A stretch of DNA of 50,153 nt from CAZXSK01 sp964642855 (GTDB taxonomy: Bacteria > Planctomycetota > Phycisphaerae > SM23-33): NCBI GenBank assembly GCA_964642855.1, contig CAZXSK010000026.1, positions 1-50,153 on the forward strand, given 5' to 3'. Within the stretch, counting starts at the first letter, position 1, and the number at the start of each line of letters is the position of its first letter. This document shows, piece by piece, positions 24,497-34,090 of the stretch. Both the position numbers and the translations under genes were made by a program. The notes beneath the pieces are model-generated. The model had not been told where the DNA came from. It worked only from the letters and a program-made list of their open reading frames with translations, and did not search any database.

Positions 24497-25711
24497 TCAG
24501 GGCCTGCGGACCAGAAACTTCTGCACCGCTTGGGCGGCGGCTTCTGCCAGCAGTTCGGCCGTGTGAAGACGGGCCGTCTTCTCCGAAGTTCGGGCAGTCA
24601 CCAACGGCTGAACGGCAGCAAACTCGCCGACCGGCGCGTCACCGGCCACCTGTCCGGCAATGCAAATCACGGGAACGTCCCGCATGCGGGCTTCCTCCAG
24701 CACGCCGAAGGGCGTCTTGCCCGATGCGCTGGAAGCGTCCAGCCTGCCTTCCCCCGTGATCGCCAGATCCGCGCCCTTCAGCCGTCTGGACAGACCCACC
24801 TTCTCAGCCACCAGCTTCGCTCCGGGCTCGATCTCGCCGCCTGCGAAGGCGACCAGCCCCGCGGCGAGCCCGCCTGCTGCTCCGGCCCCCGGGACCGAGG
24901 CGATTTCCACTCCGAGCTCGTTCTCAACGACCGCGGCGAAGTGCTGGAGATTCCGCTCGAGGATTATCACTGTCTCGGGGGTCGCACCCTTCTGAGGCCC
25001 ATACACCGAAGCCGCACCTTGCGGACCGACCAATGGATTCGTTACGTCCGCGGCGATGCGGATCGTCGTCTCCGAAAGCCTCGGATCGAGGTCGGACAGA
25101 TCGATGGTACTGATATCGTCCAGCCCCCCGCCGGCCAGGCCGCACACCAGCAACTCACCGGCAGAGTCCAGGAACGTCGCCCCCAATGCCTGGGCGCAGC
25201 CTGCCCCGCCGTCGACCGTGGCCGATCCGCCCACGCCAACAATGATCTCCCGCGCACCGGCATCCAGGGCTGCCAGAATCAGCTGTCCCGTCCCGAACGT
25301 CGTCGTCCGGAGCGGGTCCCGCAGGTCGGGTGCGACCAGCGCCAATCCCGAAGCCGCAGCCATCTCCACAACCGCAAGGCGCCGGTCGCTGGCGCCCTCG
25401 CCATCGGCACGTCCCATCGCGGCAGAAAAACCCAGCTCCCCGGGCAGGCCGGAGCTGTCAGAACTTTCACCCAGCAGGCCGAACTTCGCCCGAGCCTGTG
25501 CACCGAGCGGCCCGAAGACGTCGGCCGACGCGAACTCGCCGCCGGTTGCAGCCACCATCGCCGCGACCGTGCCCTCGCCCCCGTCGGCCATCGGGCAGAT
25601 GTCGATGCGTGCGTCGCTGCAGACACGCAACACGCCCTGGGCGATGGCCACCGCAGCCTCCGCCGCCGGAAGCGACTCCTTGAACGAATCCGGTGCGATT
25701 ACGACCTTCAT
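24497..25711 (-). CDS. glxK: Glycerate 2-kinase
   Basis: This enzyme phosphorylates glycerate to 2-phosphoglycerate in glyoxylate and sugar-acid breakdown. The 404-residue protein starts KVVIAPDSFKESLPA and shows CPMADGGEGTVAAMV, GVGGSATVDGGAGCAQALGA, ADVTNPLVGPQGAA and ITGEGRLDASSASGK, the marks of the type 1 (GarK/GlxK) family. Length is close to the usual 380. ATG at 25711 begins exactly at the family start. It lies 19 bases downstream of the HtrA gene on the same strand. Confidence 0.92.
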   Translation of the reverse strand: MKVVIAPDSFKESLPAAEAAVAIAQGVLRVCSDARIDICPMADGGEGTVAAMVAATGGEFASADVFGPLGAQARAKFGLLGESSDSSGLPGELGFSAAMGRADGEGASDRRLAVVEMAAASGLALVAPDLRDPLRTTTFGTGQLILAALDAGAREIIVGVGGSATVDGGAGCAQALGATFLDSAGELLVCGLAGGGLDDISTIDLSDLDPRLSETTIRIAADVTNPLVGPQGAASVYGPQKGATPETVIILERNLQHFAAVVENELGVEIASVPGAGAAGGLAAGLVAFAGGEIEPGAKLVAEKVGLSRRLKGADLAITGEGRLDASSASGKTPFGVLEEARMRDVPVICIAGQVAGDAPVGEFAAVQPLVTARTSEKTARLHTAELLAEAAAQAVQKFLVRRP

Positions 25712-25730
25712 GCATACCGCCTTCCGCGTT

Positions 25731-27143
25731 TCATTTGCCCTTCCGCGTGCGAAGCGTAACCCATGCAGCGACGCTGCCACGCGCCACGCCGACCTTCACC
25801 GCCTGGCCGGGCTGGAGCTCTTCCAGCAGCGTTCCAAGCCCTTCAAGATCCGTCACGTAGAACCGGCCGATCTGGAACAGCACGTCCTTCACGCGAATGC
25901 CGATCACCTCGGCCGGGCTGTCCTCTTCCACACTGGTCACCAGCAGGCCCCGGTCAACCGAGAGGCTCAGGTCTTTGGCGAGCTCCGGCGTGACCGCACG
26001 CACGCGAATGCCCATGAGCTTCGACGCCAGCTTGTTGCCGTCCGGCTTGGGCTTCTCGGCCAGGGTAACGGTGACGTCGAGTTGCTCGTCGCCACGCTGG
26101 ATCCGCAGCTTCAACTCGTCGTCGGCCTTGCGGGCGAGCATGCCGCAGACGAAGTCCGGAAGCTGCTCCAGCCGGGTGCGGTCCATCCTCACCAGCCGAT
26201 CGCCCTTGCGAAGCTTGCCCTCCGCCGGCGTTTTCTTCCGCACGTCCGTAACGACCAGGTACGGCTTGCCGCCGTTGTCGTCGTCTCGCTTCTGCTCGAT
26301 GCTCGCCCCGAACACCACCCGATTGACGCGCTCAATGTCCAGCAGGTTCGCCAGTTCCTCCGTAAGCCCGTCGATCGGAATCGCAAAGCCGATGTTCTGC
26401 GCGTCGGCGCGGATCGCCGTGTTGATGCCGATCAACTCTCCCTTGATGTTCAGCAACGGGCCGCCCGAATTGCCCGGATTGATCGGCGCGTCGGTCTGGA
26501 TGAGTTCGTCGATTCGCACGCCGCTGCGGAAGCGCAACGTTCTGCCCGTTGCGCTGATCACGCCCCGCGATAGCGAATTGGCCAGGCCCATCGGGTTGCC
26601 GATGGCAATGACCGTCTCGCCAACCATCAGGTCGTCGCTGCGGCCCAGGGGTAAGTATGCCAGCTTCTTCGGGGCCGGCGCGTTGGCGTCGCCGGTGCCA
26701 TCGATCCGGTCGGCCGGGTCGATCTTGAGCACCGCCAGATCCTTCGTCGGCGTCGAGGCGATCACCCGCGCAACGTAGCGGGAATCGTCAGCCAGCGTCA
26801 CGTGAATCCGCTGGGCACGCTGAATCACGTGCGCATTGGTGACGATGTAGCCGTCCGGATGGATGATCACTCCGCTGCCCAGGCTGTGGCGCTCGATCTT
26901 GCGGTCGAGCCGTCGCTCGAAGAACCGCTCGAACAGATCCTCCTCGAACAGGCCCAGCGGCCTGACCACTTCGGTCGTGGAGATGTTGACCACCGCGGGT
27001 TTGGCTTTGCTGAAAGCGACGACCACGGGCGTGACACGCGGGTTGTTGGGGTCGGGCACGTCGGACTGGCCTGCACTGAGCGAGATGGGCCCCGTCAGCG
27101 ATCCCAGCACGAGGGCACACACGATCACCGGGATGCGTTTCAT
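25731..27143 (-). CDS. HtrA/Deg-type periplasmic serine protease
   Basis: HtrA proteases degrade or refold damaged envelope proteins. The 470-residue protein has a signal peptide (MKRIPVIVCALVLGSLTG, cleavage probably after SAG). A trypsin-like domain carries the triad His105 (VTNAHVIQ), Asp135 (TKDLAVLKID) and Ser226 (NPGNSGGPLLN). Two PDZ domains follow (about 280-370 and 385-465), the second in IRVKDVLFQIGRFYVTDLEGL. Residues 60-90 hold the flexible LA-loop region. ATG at 27143 overlaps the stop of the metallophosphoesterase gene by four bases, so translation is coupled; its own GGAG is only two bases from the start codon. Confidence 0.92.
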   Translation of the reverse strand: MKRIPVIVCALVLGSLTGPISLSAGQSDVPDPNNPRVTPVVVAFSKAKPAVVNISTTEVVRPLGLFEEDLFERFFERRLDRKIERHSLGSGVIIHPDGYIVTNAHVIQRAQRIHVTLADDSRYVARVIASTPTKDLAVLKIDPADRIDGTGDANAPAPKKLAYLPLGRSDDLMVGETVIAIGNPMGLANSLSRGVISATGRTLRFRSGVRIDELIQTDAPINPGNSGGPLLNIKGELIGINTAIRADAQNIGFAIPIDGLTEELANLLDIERVNRVVFGASIEQKRDDDNGGKPYLVVTDVRKKTPAEGKLRKGDRLVRMDRTRLEQLPDFVCGMLARKADDELKLRIQRGDEQLDVTVTLAEKPKPDGNKLASKLMGIRVRAVTPELAKDLSLSVDRGLLVTSVEEDSPAEVIGIRVKDVLFQIGRFYVTDLEGLGTLLEELQPGQAVKVGVARGSVAAWVTLRTRKGK

Positions 27144-28012
27144 AGCTCCAGTACCTCCAGCTTCTTGTCCTTGTACGTACTGCCGACGTTGACAGCGTGG
27201 ATGTGTCCGACGCGGGCCCGCGCCGGCCAGTGCGAATGCCCGCAATATACGTGCGTCACCTTCGGGCAGTCCAGCAGCGTTTCACCCAGCCGGTCCGAGC
27301 CCAGGTACGCCCCGGCGAACGCGAAACGATCGGGCCTGCCCTTCGGCAGCAGGTCGGCGAAGGGCAGGTGATGAAGCAACGCAACGATCTGCTCACATTG
27401 CGGGGAAAGCTCGGCCAGTTGCCCGGCCAGTCGGTCGCTCAGCCGACGTGTGAACTCCACATCGTCGAACGGCAGGGAGATCTTCTCGCCGTCGCGCCAG
27501 CGTACGCCCAGCTTCCGATGACGCTCGGTAAGCACGTGACGGTGGGCAGCTACCAGGTCGTCCATTCCGTAGTAGATCGCTGCCCCGGGGGAGACCTTCG
27601 CACGGTAGAAATCCAGCGGGACCTCCAGCGACTCGTCCCGCAGGGAGTAGTCGTACCAGCCGATCGAGCCGACCAGCCCGACGTTCCCGAGCACCTTCGG
27701 GGCATGGTCGAGCACCTCGAACCCGTGCTCCGCACAGACAGCCGGGATGTCGTGGTGATAGCGGGCGAGAGAGTCGCGCCCACCCGGGGTCGTCCAGAGG
27801 CAGTGGTTGCCCGGGACCAGCAGCTTCAGGCCGGGAAAGCCGGCGAACAACGCGAGACACTCGCCAAGGGTAGCCAGGTCCGCCCCGGCGGTATCGCCGA
27901 CCAGTGCAAGCGCATCGGCGGGGTGGTCAAGCACGTCTCGGGCGAGTCTCTCGGTCGCGGCGCGAGATCGGGGGATGTCATAATGCAGGTCGGCAGTGAT
28001 CAGTATTCGCAT
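27140..28012 (-). CDS. Calcineurin-like metallophosphoesterase
   Basis: The 290-residue cytoplasmic protein has the complete calcineurin-like motif set: Asp8 and His10 (TADLHYD), Asp40 (LVGDTAG), Asn69 and His70 (VPGNHCLW), a later histidine in ALLHHLPF, and GHSHWPAR near the end. Two metal ions are expected. Substrate is unknown; the family includes phosphodiesterases and nucleases. Its stop overlaps the HtrA start, forming a two-gene coupled unit with the stress protease, but a functional link is only inferred. Confidence 0.86.
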   Translation of the reverse strand: MRILITADLHYDIPRSRAATERLARDVLDHPADALALVGDTAGADLATLGECLALFAGFPGLKLLVPGNHCLWTTPGGRDSLARYHHDIPAVCAEHGFEVLDHAPKVLGNVGLVGSIGWYDYSLRDESLEVPLDFYRAKVSPGAAIYYGMDDLVAAHRHVLTERHRKLGVRWRDGEKISLPFDDVEFTRRLSDRLAGQLAELSPQCEQIVALLHHLPFADLLPKGRPDRFAFAGAYLGSDRLGETLLDCPKVTHVYCGHSHWPARARVGHIHAVNVGSTYKDKKLEVLEL

Positions 28013-28143
28013 GACTTCCTCCGATTATATCCATAGGCCCGCGCGGGTCCAACGGCCTGTGCGGTCCGTCCGAGGCCCGTTTCCGACCGCCTTCAGCCGG
28101 TGACGGACGAACGGAACGGGCAGGAAAATCAGTCTCGCAGCGT

Positions 28144-28171
28144 TTGACAAACCCCCCTGCCCGGGTACCAT
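28144..28171 (+). promoter_or_regulatory. Promoter of the APH-fold kinase gene
   Basis: TTGACA (28144-28149), a 16-base spacer and TACCAT (28166-28171) sit 50 to 80 bases before the start. A start of translation at 28144 itself is therefore unlikely. Confidence 0.5.
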
Positions 28172-28224
28172 GCGAGAATCCCCGCTGCCGGACAGGCGGC
28201 ATGGGAAAGGCAGACCGCGAGGAC

Positions 28225-29256
28225 ATGGCGACCGAACGCGAGAAATTCTCCCCCGAGGAACTGGCAAAGTGCCTCAGCCACTTTGACATCGGGATCATCC
28301 GCAAGGTGCGGGAGTTCCCACGCGGCTCGCGTCGCGCGCCAAAGGTCGTGCTCGACACCGATCAAGGCCGGTTCCTGCTCAAGCGTCGCGCCCGCGGACG
28401 GGACGACCTCGCGAAGGTTGCCTTCACACACCAGATCCAACTCATGCTGGCTGCACAGAACTTCCCCCTGCCACACCTGATCGGCACGAAGCAGGACAAC
28501 AACTCGATGCTCGTGATGGACGCCGCCGTCTACGAGATGTTCGAGTTCATCGCCGGCGGCACCTACGATGCCTCCCTCGACGCGACGTACCACGCGGGCA
28601 AAATCCTGGGCCTGTACCACAAGCTGCTGGAAGGCTTCCAGTGCGACTACGACCCGCCCACGGGCAGCTATCATGACGCCAACGCCATCCACCAGGCCAT
28701 CCGGAATACCATCCAGTCTCTGCCCCTGGAACGCAGGCCCCCGCAGGAAGAAATCACCGAGATCGTCGGCAACGTGGAACAAGCCTATGGCCGCTGCGCA
28801 AAAGAGGTCAACGATCTCGGCCTGCATGACTGGCAGCCCCAGATCGTGCACGGCGATTGGCACCCGGGTAACATGCTCTTCAAGGACCGCCACATCGTGG
28901 CAGTCATCGACTACGACGCGGCGCGACTGCAGCCACGCGTGATCGACTTCGCCAACGGCGCGCTGCAGTTCTCGATTATCGGCGGCAGCGAGGATCCAAA
29001 CTCCTGGCCGGAGTACCTCGACGAAACACGCTACAAGCGATTCATCCGGGGCTACGACGAGGTCAACGTGATCTCCAAGGCCGAAATCCAGGCCGTGCCG
29101 TACCTCATGTGCGAGGCGATGATCGCCGAGGCCGTCTTGCCCATCGCGGCGACGGGCAGCTTCGGGCGGTTCCAGGGCTTCCCGTTCCTGCGCATGATCA
29201 GCCGCAAGGTCGATTGGATTCTCAGCCACCTGACCGAACTGGTCGGCGTGCTGTAG
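28225..29256 (+). CDS. Aminoglycoside phosphotransferase-fold small-molecule kinase (CotS/homoserine kinase-like)
   Basis: The 343-residue protein has the APH kinase fold. VVLDTDQGRFLLKRRARG carries the ATP lysine; HGDWHPGN (209-216) is the catalytic loop and VAVIDYDAARLQPRVIDFANG gives the metal-binding Asp229. The spacing fits CotS-like and type II homoserine kinases, which phosphorylate hydroxyls on small metabolites or cell-wall and spore-coat components. Substrate is open. The start is uncertain: ATG at 28225 follows GAGG closely, and ATG at 28201 is possible. It is convergent with the 29268 gene, 11 bases apart. Confidence 0.78.
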   Translation: MATEREKFSPEELAKCLSHFDIGIIRKVREFPRGSRRAPKVVLDTDQGRFLLKRRARGRDDLAKVAFTHQIQLMLAAQNFPLPHLIGTKQDNNSMLVMDAAVYEMFEFIAGGTYDASLDATYHAGKILGLYHKLLEGFQCDYDPPTGSYHDANAIHQAIRNTIQSLPLERRPPQEEITEIVGNVEQAYGRCAKEVNDLGLHDWQPQIVHGDWHPGNMLFKDRHIVAVIDYDAARLQPRVIDFANGALQFSIIGGSEDPNSWPEYLDETRYKRFIRGYDEVNVISKAEIQAVPYLMCEAMIAEAVLPIAATGSFGRFQGFPFLRMISRKVDWILSHLTELVGVL

Positions 29257-29267
29257 ACCTCCGCCCG

Positions 29268-31079
29268 TTACTTGTCTTCGACCTTCTCCATCTTCAATGC
29301 GAACCAGGGGGTCTTGTCGAAGTCGTCCTCATCGGATGAAGCGAGCGTGCGGGCAATCTTCGGGTGCGAGTCGAACAGGTCGAGCGCAAGCCTCCGTGTG
29401 TCGCCCTTCTCCAGCCGAGCGACATCGGTGTGCTTGCGATCGCGGATCAGCCAGTGCACCACCACGATCTCGTCGGACTCGCACTTGCCCTCCAGCACCT
29501 TCTCGACCTTCCAGCGAATGTAGGTCAACGCTTCCTTGTAGGGGGCTATCTGCTTCGGCGTCAGCACGGTCGATGTTCGCAGAACCGTCGCGCGAACCAC
29601 GCACTTGCGGTTGTCCTCAGCCTCGGTAGCCTCGGGCAGTTGCAGGCGCTCGGAGAGTGCCCCGGCCTCCGAAGCCGCCCGGGTGCCGGGATGCTCGCTG
29701 CGAATCTCCCCGACCAGCTTCACCAGTTTCACCAGGACCGCCTGGTTGACCTGGAAGTACTTCTCATCATCGAACCTCGCCTTGGCCTTGCGGACCGGCC
29801 TGAGTTTGGACACAAGCTCGCGCAACAGTCGAAGCTCCTCCGACGCGGCCAGCTCTTTACGGAAGTCCGGATCGGTCATCGCCTTCTCCGCCTGCTTGCC
29901 GATCGCATGCCCTGCGAACAGGTCTGCTGTCTCGCGGTAGACCGCTGCCGCCTGGGAGGGATCGTCCGCCCGTTTGGCCTCGGCGAGTTTCCGCTCGCCC
30001 AGCGCTTCGAGCGCTTCGATGATCCGCCTGGCTTCGGGGCTGTCGCTGCGGGCAAGCTCGCGAAGGATCGGCGTGTAACACGTCGCCCGGGAAACCTTCT
30101 TCCTGTATCCCTCGAGTTCGGTCAGCTTGAGATGATCGATCGGGCTGGGCGATTCCAAGCCCCTCGCCGCCGAGGGCAGCCACAGGTGCGGCACCCGCCA
30201 GCTTCCCTCCAGCTGCTTCAGCACGACCATCTTCTTCGAGGGGATGTGCACGATCACGGGCTTGTAGCCGCTGCCGAACCGCGCGACAGCCGCGCAGAAG
30301 TCCGGATGGTTCGACCATCGGGGCGTCTGCCATTCCTTGCTGCCGCGAGGGTTCTTGATCTTCCAGAGTTCCTTGCCGTACTTGTTGCGGATGCCGAAGG
30401 TATCGTGGGGCAGGTAGAGGTACATCATGCGGTACGTATTATCCGGGCTCATCGTACCGTTGCACGCCTGCCTCGGGTGGACCTTGTGAACCTTGTTCTC
30501 GGTCAGGTCGATGATCGCAGCCGACGCGTACGCCTCGCCGAGATGACTGCCGTCCAGGCTCAGCCCCCCGTCGGCCGTCATGTCGATGAGCTTCCGCTGC
30601 TTGCCGGTCTGCAGGTCGTAGAGATACGTCGCTCCACGACCCCGACGGAGGCCGTTCTTGGAATTGCCTGTCTTGTATACCACGCACCGATGTCCGCTCT
30701 GGGGATCCAGCCACCAGATCGGCTCGTGGACTTCCTTGACGTTCTCCATGATCCGTCGGCGCCGACCGTCCGGGGTGTACACGAACGCCTTGCCGCCGCT
30801 GGAGCGCAGGATCTCCCTGCCGTCCGGCGACCACCAAGGCCTGGAGTGGGTGAACTTGCCCGGCTTGACCAGCAGATCATCCTTGCCGACGACCACGTCG
30901 GTCCGCAGTGTCCAGAGATCGAGAGTGACCATCTCGTCGCCCCGCGTGGCCACGATCTTCGCGCCGTTGGCATCGTCCCCGAGCAGCTTCCTGACCTCCC
31001 TCACGTCCGCATCTTCTGCCGATGCACAGAAGGTCAACAGGGCAAGGGCAACGATCATCGAGAGGATCTGCAGCTTCAT
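29268..31079 (-). CDS. Secreted WD40-like (PD40) beta-propeller protein
   Basis: The 603-residue protein has a signal peptide (MKLQILSMIVALALLTFCASA). Residues 40-300 form a TolB/PD40-type propeller: repeats such as SRPWWSPDGREILRSSGGKAF and HEPIWWLDPQSGHRCVVY, in which the blade strands alternate W/SPDG turns. Residues 320-600 are helical and charged with no named motif, apart from ALTYIRWKVEKVLEGKCESDEIVVVHW. The ATG at 31079 follows AGGAG. Propellers of this type usually bind carbohydrate or protein. Function is unknown. Confidence 0.65.
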   Translation of the reverse strand: MKLQILSMIVALALLTFCASAEDADVREVRKLLGDDANGAKIVATRGDEMVTLDLWTLRTDVVVGKDDLLVKPGKFTHSRPWWSPDGREILRSSGGKAFVYTPDGRRRRIMENVKEVHEPIWWLDPQSGHRCVVYKTGNSKNGLRRGRGATYLYDLQTGKQRKLIDMTADGGLSLDGSHLGEAYASAAIIDLTENKVHKVHPRQACNGTMSPDNTYRMMYLYLPHDTFGIRNKYGKELWKIKNPRGSKEWQTPRWSNHPDFCAAVARFGSGYKPVIVHIPSKKMVVLKQLEGSWRVPHLWLPSAARGLESPSPIDHLKLTELEGYRKKVSRATCYTPILRELARSDSPEARRIIEALEALGERKLAEAKRADDPSQAAAVYRETADLFAGHAIGKQAEKAMTDPDFRKELAASEELRLLRELVSKLRPVRKAKARFDDEKYFQVNQAVLVKLVKLVGEIRSEHPGTRAASEAGALSERLQLPEATEAEDNRKCVVRATVLRTSTVLTPKQIAPYKEALTYIRWKVEKVLEGKCESDEIVVVHWLIRDRKHTDVARLEKGDTRRLALDLFDSHPKIARTLASSDEDDFDKTPWFALKMEKVEDK

Positions 31080-31180
31080 GACTAGGCTCCTGGCAGGCCT
31101 GGACGGAACGGTTGGCGTCTGCTCAGTGTAACACAGCTGGCGTGCGTACCGGGCCGCGGAAGACGCGATTTGCCCCGCGA

Positions 31181-31984
31181 TCAGCGACGCTGGGCGGATT
31201 CGTCGCGGGCGTGACAGAAGGGGCACAGCGCCGCAAGCGGACATCGATCGCAGAGGGGGTCGTGGGGCCTGCAGAGGTCGCGCCCGTGGGCGATCATCAG
31301 CACATGCAACGGATAGCGGGATTCCGGCGCGATCAGCGGCGTGAGAATCTCGTGCGCGTCGGAGGCTGAGACGTTCGGGGGCAGAAGCCCCAGCCGCACG
31401 GACACCCGGTGCACGTGCGTGTCGACCGGGAAGACGGGCATGTTGAACGCGAACAGCAGCACGCAAAGGGCGGTCTTCGGGCCGACGCCATCGTAGCGGA
31501 TGAGATGATCGTACGCCCATTCCGGGCTCATCGAAGCCAGGGAGTCCAGAGAGATCACCCCGTGTTCCCGGCGGATGCGCTGCAGGACATTGCGGATTCG
31601 CGGGGCTTTGGTCTGGCTGAGACCACTGACACGGATGCAACTTTCGATCTGCTCAACCGGTGCGTCCGCAACGGAGTCCCAAGACTCGAAGGTGTCCTTG
31701 AGTTCGGCAAAGCCGGCCGAGGCGTTCGCGCTGGACGTGTTCTGCGAAAGAATCGTGGCGATCAGGGTATCCACCGGGCTCTGCCTGGGTTTCTTGCGGA
31801 CGGGCCCGTACCGACCTTCCAGCACCCGCAGGACCTTGCGGATCTTCCTGCGGACATACCCGGGCTTGGTTTGCCGGGCCCACTGGTTGGCAGCCTGGCC
31901 GGCCTGGTGGGCAGCGGGCCCATCAGGTTGAAACCGACCGAGTGATTCGCCGTCTCTGTTACGCTCAACACCGTCGACGCCCAT
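31181..31984 (-). CDS. nth: Endonuclease III-like DNA glycosylase/lyase
   Basis: This is a base-excision repair glycosylase of the HhH-GPD family, removing oxidised pyrimidines. The helix-hairpin-helix and catalytic lysine are in GVGPKTALCV (Lys170), the catalytic aspartate in FPVDTHVHRVSVRLG (Asp188). A [4Fe-4S] cluster is held by Cys238, Cys245, Cys248 and Cys254 (C-x6-C-x2-C-x5-C). The 267-residue protein has a basic N-terminal extension of about 60 residues before the HhH core, longer than E. coli Nth. ATG at 31984 has GGAG upstream; the frame is open further up. Confidence 0.88.
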   Translation of the reverse strand: MGVDGVERNRDGESLGRFQPDGPAAHQAGQAANQWARQTKPGYVRRKIRKVLRVLEGRYGPVRKKPRQSPVDTLIATILSQNTSSANASAGFAELKDTFESWDSVADAPVEQIESCIRVSGLSQTKAPRIRNVLQRIRREHGVISLDSLASMSPEWAYDHLIRYDGVGPKTALCVLLFAFNMPVFPVDTHVHRVSVRLGLLPPNVSASDAHEILTPLIAPESRYPLHVLMIAHGRDLCRPHDPLCDRCPLAALCPFCHARDESAQRR

Positions 31985-32115
31985 GTCCTCGCTCCGCAGA
32001 CACACAGAATACTTCCCCGGGACGCAGAAATGGCGGAAGATCCGAGCGCGTCCCCTGCCCGTCCACTGTAACACAATCGGGGGATCCGGGTTGCGATCAA
32101 CAGCCCTTGCAGAGG

Positions 32116-32150
32116 AAAAAAACAGAGGTCCTGCGGGAATTGACCCGCAG
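32116..32150 (-). terminator. Probable terminator of the lipoprotein gene pair
   Basis: CTGCGGG (32131-32137) pairs with CCCGCAG (32144-32150) with a six-base loop, and the minus strand reaches seven T (32122-32116) after an eight-base gap. It lies in the 222-base stretch between the lipoprotein gene stop and nth start. Confidence 0.45.
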
Positions 32151-32206
32151 CCAGGAGATTATTGCGCAAGTCCTGGCCGGGAAAGGTGGTAGACGCTCTG
32201 CCGGAC

Positions 32207-33049
32207 CTATCGCTGGGAGTCGGAGCGGACGAACGTCGAGCTCGAAGCCCGGGTCCGCGCCGCTGCCAGCGTGCGGTCGATGGCCTGCCGGCTCCACGAG
32301 CGGCTCTGGAGCAGCGGAGCCACGTATGCGGCGACGAAACGTCGGGCGCCGCTGGACATGTGTCCGCCGCTGTTGCCCATTTCGGCCATGGCGGGCTCCC
32401 AGGGCACCTGGTACAGCTTGCGGTAGGCTTTCCTGCGGGAACGGAACGCCCCGGAGGGAACGTCGAATCCGGTCTTTCCGGCCGAGGCGGTGTGCTTGCC
32501 GTCCATCGTACCGGCCAGTGTCGTGCCCAGACCCAGAAGCAGCCAATCGTTGGAGGAATGGAAGTTCACGATTCCACCGCGCGAGCTGGTCAGCGCCCGG
32601 TCGAGCATGTACTCCGGTGAGAGGCTGGGCGCGATCATCACGATGCCGTCGATCTCGATGCCGGGGGGCAGCCCCTCGGCCGTCCATGCAGCCATTGCTC
32701 CCCCGCCGCTCTGGCCGACGATGTACACCGGACGGTCCGGATACGCCGTGCGGTACTTCACGATCCGGTCAGCAAGTTCCGTCGCCCGCCTGCGGTTGCG
32801 GTACTCCCCCCGCTGATTGATCACCAGGCCCATGGGCACGGCCCAGCTGTAGTTCTCAATCGCCAGATCCACCCCGCCCTCATCGAGACCCCTGCAGATA
32901 CTCTCGGTAAGAGGTCCGCGGCCTTCGATGCCCGAGAGCACCACGACAAGCCCACGTTCGAGACGGGTTTCGTTGACGTAAGGCTGGGCTGTGGATGCAC
33001 ATCCGGCGAACCCGGCGCACAGGACGATGGCGGTGATCAGTCGTTTCAT
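32207..33049 (-). CDS. Putative alpha/beta-hydrolase lipoprotein, paralog 1
   Basis: The 280-residue protein has a signal peptide ending in a near-lipobox (GFAGC, Phe at -3). The mature part reads YVNETRLERGL, VVVLSGIEGRGPL, and carries an alpha/beta-hydrolase nucleophile elbow GQSGGGA, a downstream aspartate in HSSNDWLLLGLG and a histidine in GNSGGHMSSG, which together make a plausible Ser-Asp-His triad. The substrate is unknown; esterase or acyl-hydrolase activity is inferred. It is a close paralog of the gene immediately upstream on the same strand (33168-34013), 118 bases apart. Confidence 0.7.
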   Translation of the reverse strand: MKRLITAIVLCAGFAGCASTAQPYVNETRLERGLVVVLSGIEGRGPLTESICRGLDEGGVDLAIENYSWAVPMGLVINQRGEYRNRRRATELADRIVKYRTAYPDRPVYIVGQSGGGAMAAWTAEGLPPGIEIDGIVMIAPSLSPEYMLDRALTSSRGGIVNFHSSNDWLLLGLGTTLAGTMDGKHTASAGKTGFDVPSGAFRSRRKAYRKLYQVPWEPAMAEMGNSGGHMSSGARRFVAAYVAPLLQSRSWSRQAIDRTLAAARTRASSSTFVRSDSQR

Positions 33050-33167
33050 GGCATAGGCTATATCGACCGGGAGGAAGGGGTCCGCCACTAGCGAGGCGGA
33101 AACTTCTAGTGGCCTGTGGGGTCCCGGCAGACAGCGCGCAGCCGAAGTGATCCTGCTGTAGATGGAA

Positions 33168-34013
33168 TTATCTGTCAGTCACAGACTTACGCTGGGATGA
33201 GATCTGCGTATCCGTCCCGTCAGCAAGGTCCAGAACGTTCTCGATGGTTCGCTCGTCCCACTGGATCGGGCCAACAAGAGGCGCAACGTACGAGGAGACA
33301 AAGTTCTTCGCGGAGGTTGATAAGTGGCCGCCTGCATGACCCTTGCGAATCATTTCGGGCTGCCAGGAAACCTGGTGGAGCTTCTCGTATGCCAGGGCAC
33401 GGGGCATTCCGTCAGGACGGGAGAACCCCACCATCCCTGCCGACTCGGTCAGTTGTCCGTCCATGGTGCCGGCCAGGCGGGTCCCGAGCCCCAATATCAG
33501 CCAGTCGTTCTCCGAGTAGAAACTCACGACGCCCTTCTCACTGCGGTACAGCGCGTCGTCGAGGGGGTAGTCAGGCGACAGCGCGGGCGCCAGCAGCACC
33601 ACGCCCTCGATCCGCACGTCGGGCGGCAGGCACTGGGTGGCCCAGACCGCAATCGCCCCGCCGCCGCTCTGGCCGACGAGATACACCGGCTTGCCCGGAT
33701 GCTGAGCACGGTACACCATGATGTGCTCGGAGAGCTTGCGTGCAGCCTCCCAGTTGCGCTGCTCCCCGCGAAGGTTCGTCCACAAAGCCATCGGAATCGC
33801 CCACTGGTAATTCTCGATCGCCAGATCCACCCCGCCCTCGTCGAGCCCGAGGCAGATCGTGTCGTTGAGCACACCCCGGCCCTCAATGCCAGAAAGCACC
33901 AACACCAAGCCGCGGTCCAGCCTCTCGTCCGTAACGTAAGGCTGCCAGTTGCACCCGCCCAGCAGGACCAGACCGGCCAGCAGGACCGTTGCGATGGGTA
34001 CGTAACGTGTCAT
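33168..34013 (-). CDS. Putative alpha/beta-hydrolase lipoprotein, paralog 2
   Basis: The 281-residue protein has a clean lipobox (LLGGC), so it is probably a lipoprotein. It aligns by eye with paralog 1 along its length: QPYVTDERLDRGLVLVLSG, GLDEGGVDLAIENYQWA, GQSGGGA, YSENDWLILGLGTRLAG and GGHLSTSAK. The predicted triad is again Ser (GQSGGG), Asp (SENDW) and His (GGH). ATG at 34013 gives the signal peptide MTRYVPIATVLLAGLVLL. The frame continues far upstream over the transporter gene but is only antiphase open sequence there. The MFS gene ends 77 bases upstream. Confidence 0.72.
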   Translation of the reverse strand: MTRYVPIATVLLAGLVLLGGCNWQPYVTDERLDRGLVLVLSGIEGRGVLNDTICLGLDEGGVDLAIENYQWAIPMALWTNLRGEQRNWEAARKLSEHIMVYRAQHPGKPVYLVGQSGGGAIAVWATQCLPPDVRIEGVVLLAPALSPDYPLDDALYRSEKGVVSFYSENDWLILGLGTRLAGTMDGQLTESAGMVGFSRPDGMPRALAYEKLHQVSWQPEMIRKGHAGGHLSTSAKNFVSSYVAPLVGPIQWDERTIENVLDLADGTDTQISSQRKSVTDR

Positions 34014-34090
34014 GACCCCGATATGATAGCATCTCATCGCAAACCATAGAACCCCTTCCGGCTGAGGTTTGTGGTAACCTGCCCCAACGG

